Shown: piece after piece, positions 5,989 to 7,869 of the stretch
Layout: each line of letters starts with the position of its first letter
Numbering within the stretch: position 1 is the first letter of the stretch
Assembly: GCA_038231495.1 (NCBI GenBank)
Contig: JBBRLG010000360.1
Span: forward strand, 1-7,869
DNA from: JBBRLG01 sp038231495
Lineage (GTDB): Bacteria > Planctomycetota > Planctomycetia > Gemmatales > Gemmataceae
Direction: 5' to 3'
Length of the DNA: 7,869 nucleotides
Translations under genes and position numbers: made by a program
Notes under the pieces: model-generated
Database searches by the model: none
Seen by the model: the letters and a program-made list of their open reading frames with translations, nothing else
Told to the model about the DNA's origin: nothing

Positions 5989-6465
5989 CTAATCCAGAAC
6001 GTACGCATTCCCCGCGTCCTCTTCATGGCGGATTTCGTCAACGGGGTCTTTGCGGCCGGGGCCTTTGTACAGGCGGTTGGGGCAATTGAATACAAGACCC
6101 GGTTCGGCACCGACGTTCTTGTAGGCGTGAACAACACCCGGCGGCACGATCAGGCGCATCGGGCGGTCGATGCCGACGATTTCGGTTTGCTTGACGCCGT
6201 AGGTCGGCGAGTCGGGTCGGCGATCCCACAGGTACATTTTGAAATTGGACGGGCCGATGAAGCAGAAGACATCGGTCTGATCGACGTGCTCGTGCGGCCC
6301 GCGCGCGACGCCGGGTTGCGTCATGGACAGGTACGCCATTACCGGGTTGAACTCGGCGGCCAGGTCGTCGTCGCGGAACAGTTCGCACAGCCAGCCGCGG
6401 GCGTCGTGGTAGCTCGTCAGGGGATGCCAGTGGACGCCCTGGATTGTGCCGAGATGGAATTGCAT
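5989..6465 (-). CDS. RmlC-type cupin sugar epimerase (dTDP-4-dehydrorhamnose 3,5-epimerase family)
   Basis: The 158-residue protein has the RmlC cupin pattern. The N-terminal block is DARGWLCELFRDD (21-33). ARGPHEH (54-60) carries the presumed catalytic base H58, equivalent to His in RG-x-H of RmlC. DRRPDSPTYG (81-90) matches the family R-x-x-SPT-x-G block. PPGVVHAY (108-115) is the usual cupin loop, and Y133 plus the C-terminal acidic EIRHEED may complete the site. RmlC enzymes epimerise C3 and C5 of a 4-keto-6-deoxy nucleotide sugar. Next to gmd, the substrate may be a GDP-linked rather than a dTDP-linked sugar; no rmlA, rmlB or rmlD is present to support rhamnose synthesis. ATG 6465 is preferred over an in-frame ATG at 6510, because the extra 15 residues are arginine-rich and unlike the family. 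Neither start has a clear ribosome binding site. It is shorter than typical RmlC (about 180 residues). Confidence 0.82.
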   Translation of the reverse strand: MQFHLGTIQGVHWHPLTSYHDARGWLCELFRDDDLAAEFNPVMAYLSMTQPGVARGPHEHVDQTDVFCFIGPSNFKMYLWDRRPDSPTYGVKQTEIVGIDRPMRLIVPPGVVHAYKNVGAEPGLVFNCPNRLYKGPGRKDPVDEIRHEEDAGNAYVLD

Positions 6466-6537
6466 GGTAGTCGCCCGTCGGGGATGCTTGGGCCGGTATC
6501 TGCAAGGCATCTTAGGGGAATCGCGGCCGCCCGGCTG

Positions 6538-7229
6538 TCACGCGGCCGCGCCGGCTGCCAGGAGTTGCGGGCGGGCGGCCGCGCTGCGGCGCAGCACCAG
6601 ATGGAAACCAACGCCATCGTCCTCGCTCCAGTCGCCGCACTTCCAGGCTGCCGGACCGGATCGCTTCGAGATAGTCGCGCCGCCGCTGGTAGGCAACAGA
6701 CCGTACAACTCCTGCACCCGCCAGGCGTCCAGGCCGAGCGCCTCGAAGTGGTGGTTGATGTGCGTGGTCAGGCTGGCGCGCGTGATTTCGGACTGCTCGG
6801 CGATGGCAGCGCGGGTGATGCCGGCCTGCTCGGCCTGGGCCGCGGCGAGCAGCGCGGCGACCTTGTCGCTGACCTGGGCCGCCTCCGCGTGGGTCGCGGC
6901 GAGCAACGGGGGCAAGCCGGTCAGCGCATCGGCATTCTGCCGTAGCAACTCCACCTGCCCGGTTAGGATCTCCGCCTGCCGGGTCAACCCCTCGATCTGG
7001 CGGTTCAGTTCCCCGGTACGAAGGTCCAACTTGTTCTCGACGGCCTCGCCTTTCCAGGCCGCCGCCTGCAACTGCGCCCGGACAGCGCGAGCAGTTCCAC
7101 GTCGGCCTGCCGGGCCCAGCGCTCGGCGACAGCGCGGGCGACGCGCGTCACACCGCGAGCGGCGTACGCGGATAGCTTCGACTGGAAAAGGCCGATCCTC
7201 GGCTTCGACACGCGGAATGAGACGGGCAT
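6538..7229 (-). pseudogene. Long coiled-coil protein gene with a one-base frameshift
   Basis: From ATG 7229 one frame reads MPVSFRVSKPRIGLFQSKLS onward to codon 49 (ADVELLAL). The coding signal then moves to the frame that continues RAQLQAAAWKGEAV to the TGA at 6538. Adding one base near 7081-7085 joins them into a 230-residue protein; the number of bases plus one divides evenly by three. The product has a basic N-terminus (1-40), then a long heptad-patterned region (about 70-165) rich in A, E, Q and L with LNRQIEGLTRQAEIL and VSDKVAALLAAAQAEQ, then a glycine-rich tail. The family is unknown. It may be a larger relative of the short coiled-coil protein at 4161-4610, which has a similar basic/RQ/coil order. 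The lesion could be decay or an assembly error. Near 6640-6710 another frame (DYLEAIRSGSLEVRRLERG, ending 6512) also looks protein-like, so a second shift is possible. An in-frame GTG at 7241 is an alternative start. Confidence 0.55.
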
Positions 7230-7275
7230 GGTTTGTCCCACGAAGCCTATAGGTTATACTCACCGCGGGGCAACT

Positions 7276-7336
7276 TGACACAAGCCCGAAGCGCAAGCGC
7301 GGGACGGTCCCTCGCTTGCGCTTCGGGCTTGTGTCA
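7276..7336. repeat. Intergenic palindrome, 24-bp perfect stem
   Basis: Arms 7276-7299 and 7313-7336 are perfectly complementary over 24 bp (words TGACACAAGCCCGAAG and CGCAAGCG). The 13-base centre holds GGGACGGTCCC, which can extend the stem after one C/T mismatch. Translated on the minus strand it gives SPKRKRG and LRFGLVS, strings I recall from many planctomycete genomes. It lies between the glycosyltransferase remnant and the coiled-coil gene and supplies the stop codon (7334-7336) of the remnant frame. Confidence 0.82.
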
Positions 7337-7590
7337 TTCCAAGCCGCGGCGAGTAGAGATCGACCCCGCCAACGAGAGAACGTGCGGCGACGCAAAAGAC
7401 TTGCGGCTGGGCACGGCACCGCGCCGGGCCGACAGGACGACGTCGATCAGGCGGTCGGGGTTGTGAAACTGTCGCCAGACCGACGCCCGCTCGGCGGCTG
7501 CCGCAACGGCCCGATCAGGGCATGAAGGTACTCGAAGCAGTGGCCGCTGTAGGAGACCAGCGACGGGTCGGCAAGGAAAAAGCGGCTCAT
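7334..7590 (-). pseudogene. Glycosyltransferase remnant, apparently N- and C-terminal ends joined
   Basis: ATG 7590 has an excellent ribosome binding site (AGAGGA at 7599-7604 on the other strand, spacing 8). It opens MSRFFLADPSLVSYSGHCFE followed by YLHALIGP. A DPSL...GH-x-x-EY start is what I expect for a GT-B glycosyltransferase acceptor domain. In frame it stops at 7447 after only 47 residues. Around 7500-7509 the coding signal passes to another frame reading AVAAAAERASVWRQFHNPDR then LIDVVLSARRG, ending at 7334. An AER-x-x-x-x-x-x-FHNPDRLIDVVL string is typical of the C-terminal helix of GT4 enzymes. So a gene of roughly 1.1 kb seems reduced to about 260 bp, by an internal deletion that also changed the frame. 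The N-terminal assignment is fairly firm; the C-terminal one and the deletion model are inference. Confidence 0.45.
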
Positions 7591-7713
7591 GCAAGAATTC
7601 CTCTGCCCGCGCGCCGGGGTCCGGCGAAACGCACGAAGTCAAGCAGCGGGCGAGCGCTCCCAAACCGGAAGGCAGCGCAAATACACCCTACCCTGTCTCA
7701 CTTTAGCGCACGG

Positions 7714-7742
7714 AGTGTAGTAAGTCGGGCGGTGCGCGTCAA
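7714..7742 (-). promoter_or_regulatory. Sigma70-like promoter of the upstream gene group
   Basis: Minus-strand TTGACG (7737-7742, 5 of 6) and TACACT (7714-7719, 4 of 6) with an optimal 17-base spacer. The predicted start near 7707 gives a leader of about 117 bases to the remnant ATG at 7590. It would serve the remnant, the coiled-coil gene and the epimerase. The 124 bases between promoter and start show no further element I can identify. Confidence 0.5.
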
Positions 7743-7796
7743 CACATACTTCGGCGGACGCATGAACGCGGGTGCGAGAACTGATCTTGGCGAGCC

Positions 7797-7852
7797 GGGA
7801 GCGTAAGCGACCGGAGGTTATCCCGAGATAACCTCCGGTCGCTTACGCTCCC
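7797..7852. repeat. Perfect palindrome, 26-bp stem, 4-base loop
   Basis: Arms 7797-7822 and 7827-7852 are exact inverted copies (words GGGAGCGTAAGCGACC and GGAGGTTATC) around CCGA. It is another repeat type that I recall, unchecked, from planctomycete intergenic DNA. It lies upstream of the promoter at 7714-7742 and could end a transcript from either direction, but there is no T-tract. The remaining bases to the window end show nothing I can assign. Confidence 0.8.
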
Positions 7853-7869
7853 CCCGCGCCCGATAGGGA

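Noticed and set aside
5974..6945. Plus-strand open frame of 323 codons
   Set aside because: Antisense to the epimerase and coiled-coil gene, and no family pattern.
7244..7258. Possible -10 box (TATAAC, minus strand) upstream of the coiled-coil gene
   Set aside because: At 16-18 bases upstream there is only TGTCAA, a poor -35 match inside the palindrome; support is too weak for a promoter call.

Overview
The window looks like a piece of a GC-rich planctomycete genome, probably from the Gemmata-like lineages. The basis is high GC, polysaccharide genes of bacterial type, and several palindromic repeats that I recall, unchecked, as typical of planctomycete genomes. When translated, these repeats give strings such as SRDRKGA / PLPYGRGSD and SPKRKRG. 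All recognisable genes lie on the minus strand, so transcription runs from high to low coordinates.

Layout in the direction of transcription. A perfect 26-bp-stem palindrome (7797-7852) is followed by a sigma70-like promoter (7714-7742). It reads toward a good ribosome binding site and the start of a glycosyltransferase remnant (7590-7334), which seems to have kept only its two ends. After another palindrome (7276-7336) comes a long coiled-coil gene with one missing base (7229-6538), then a small RmlC-type cupin sugar epimerase (6465-5989). A heptamer repeat and an IS66-like miniature element with an exact 8-bp target duplication (5772-5910) separate these genes from a second promoter (5728-5757). 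That promoter drives gmd, a GDP-mannose 4,6-dehydratase (5648-4656). Closely spaced behind gmd are a short coiled-coil protein (4610-4161) and a GT4 glycosyltransferase (4131-3013). A palindrome cluster (2919-3043) lies before a second GT4 glycosyltransferase (2884-1661). A second miniature element (1525-1653) separates it from an L-2-hydroxyglutarate oxidase gene (1472-261). A third copy (108-230) and a strong leftward promoter (63-91) close the window; the gene that promoter serves lies outside.

How the genes fit together. The dehydratase, the cupin epimerase and the two or three glycosyltransferases form part of a surface polysaccharide or glycan locus that makes and uses a GDP-6-deoxy sugar. 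The reductase or aminotransferase that would finish the sugar, and any polymerase or flippase, are not in the window. The L-2-hydroxyglutarate oxidase is a metabolite-repair enzyme and probably an unrelated neighbour.

The most notable signal is not a protein. It is the repeat content of the gene junctions: three copies of a miniature transposon with 12-bp GTAA-type inverted ends, two of them with 8-bp target duplications (one exact, one 7 of 8). There are also three further hairpin families. All four families carry a similar short core (CGYAAGSGR, or one base off it) in their stems. Two of the miniature elements sit 14-16 bp upstream of a -35 box and the third abuts a stop codon. Together with two damaged genes at the promoter-proximal end, this suggests a polysaccharide locus being remodelled by small mobile palindromes.
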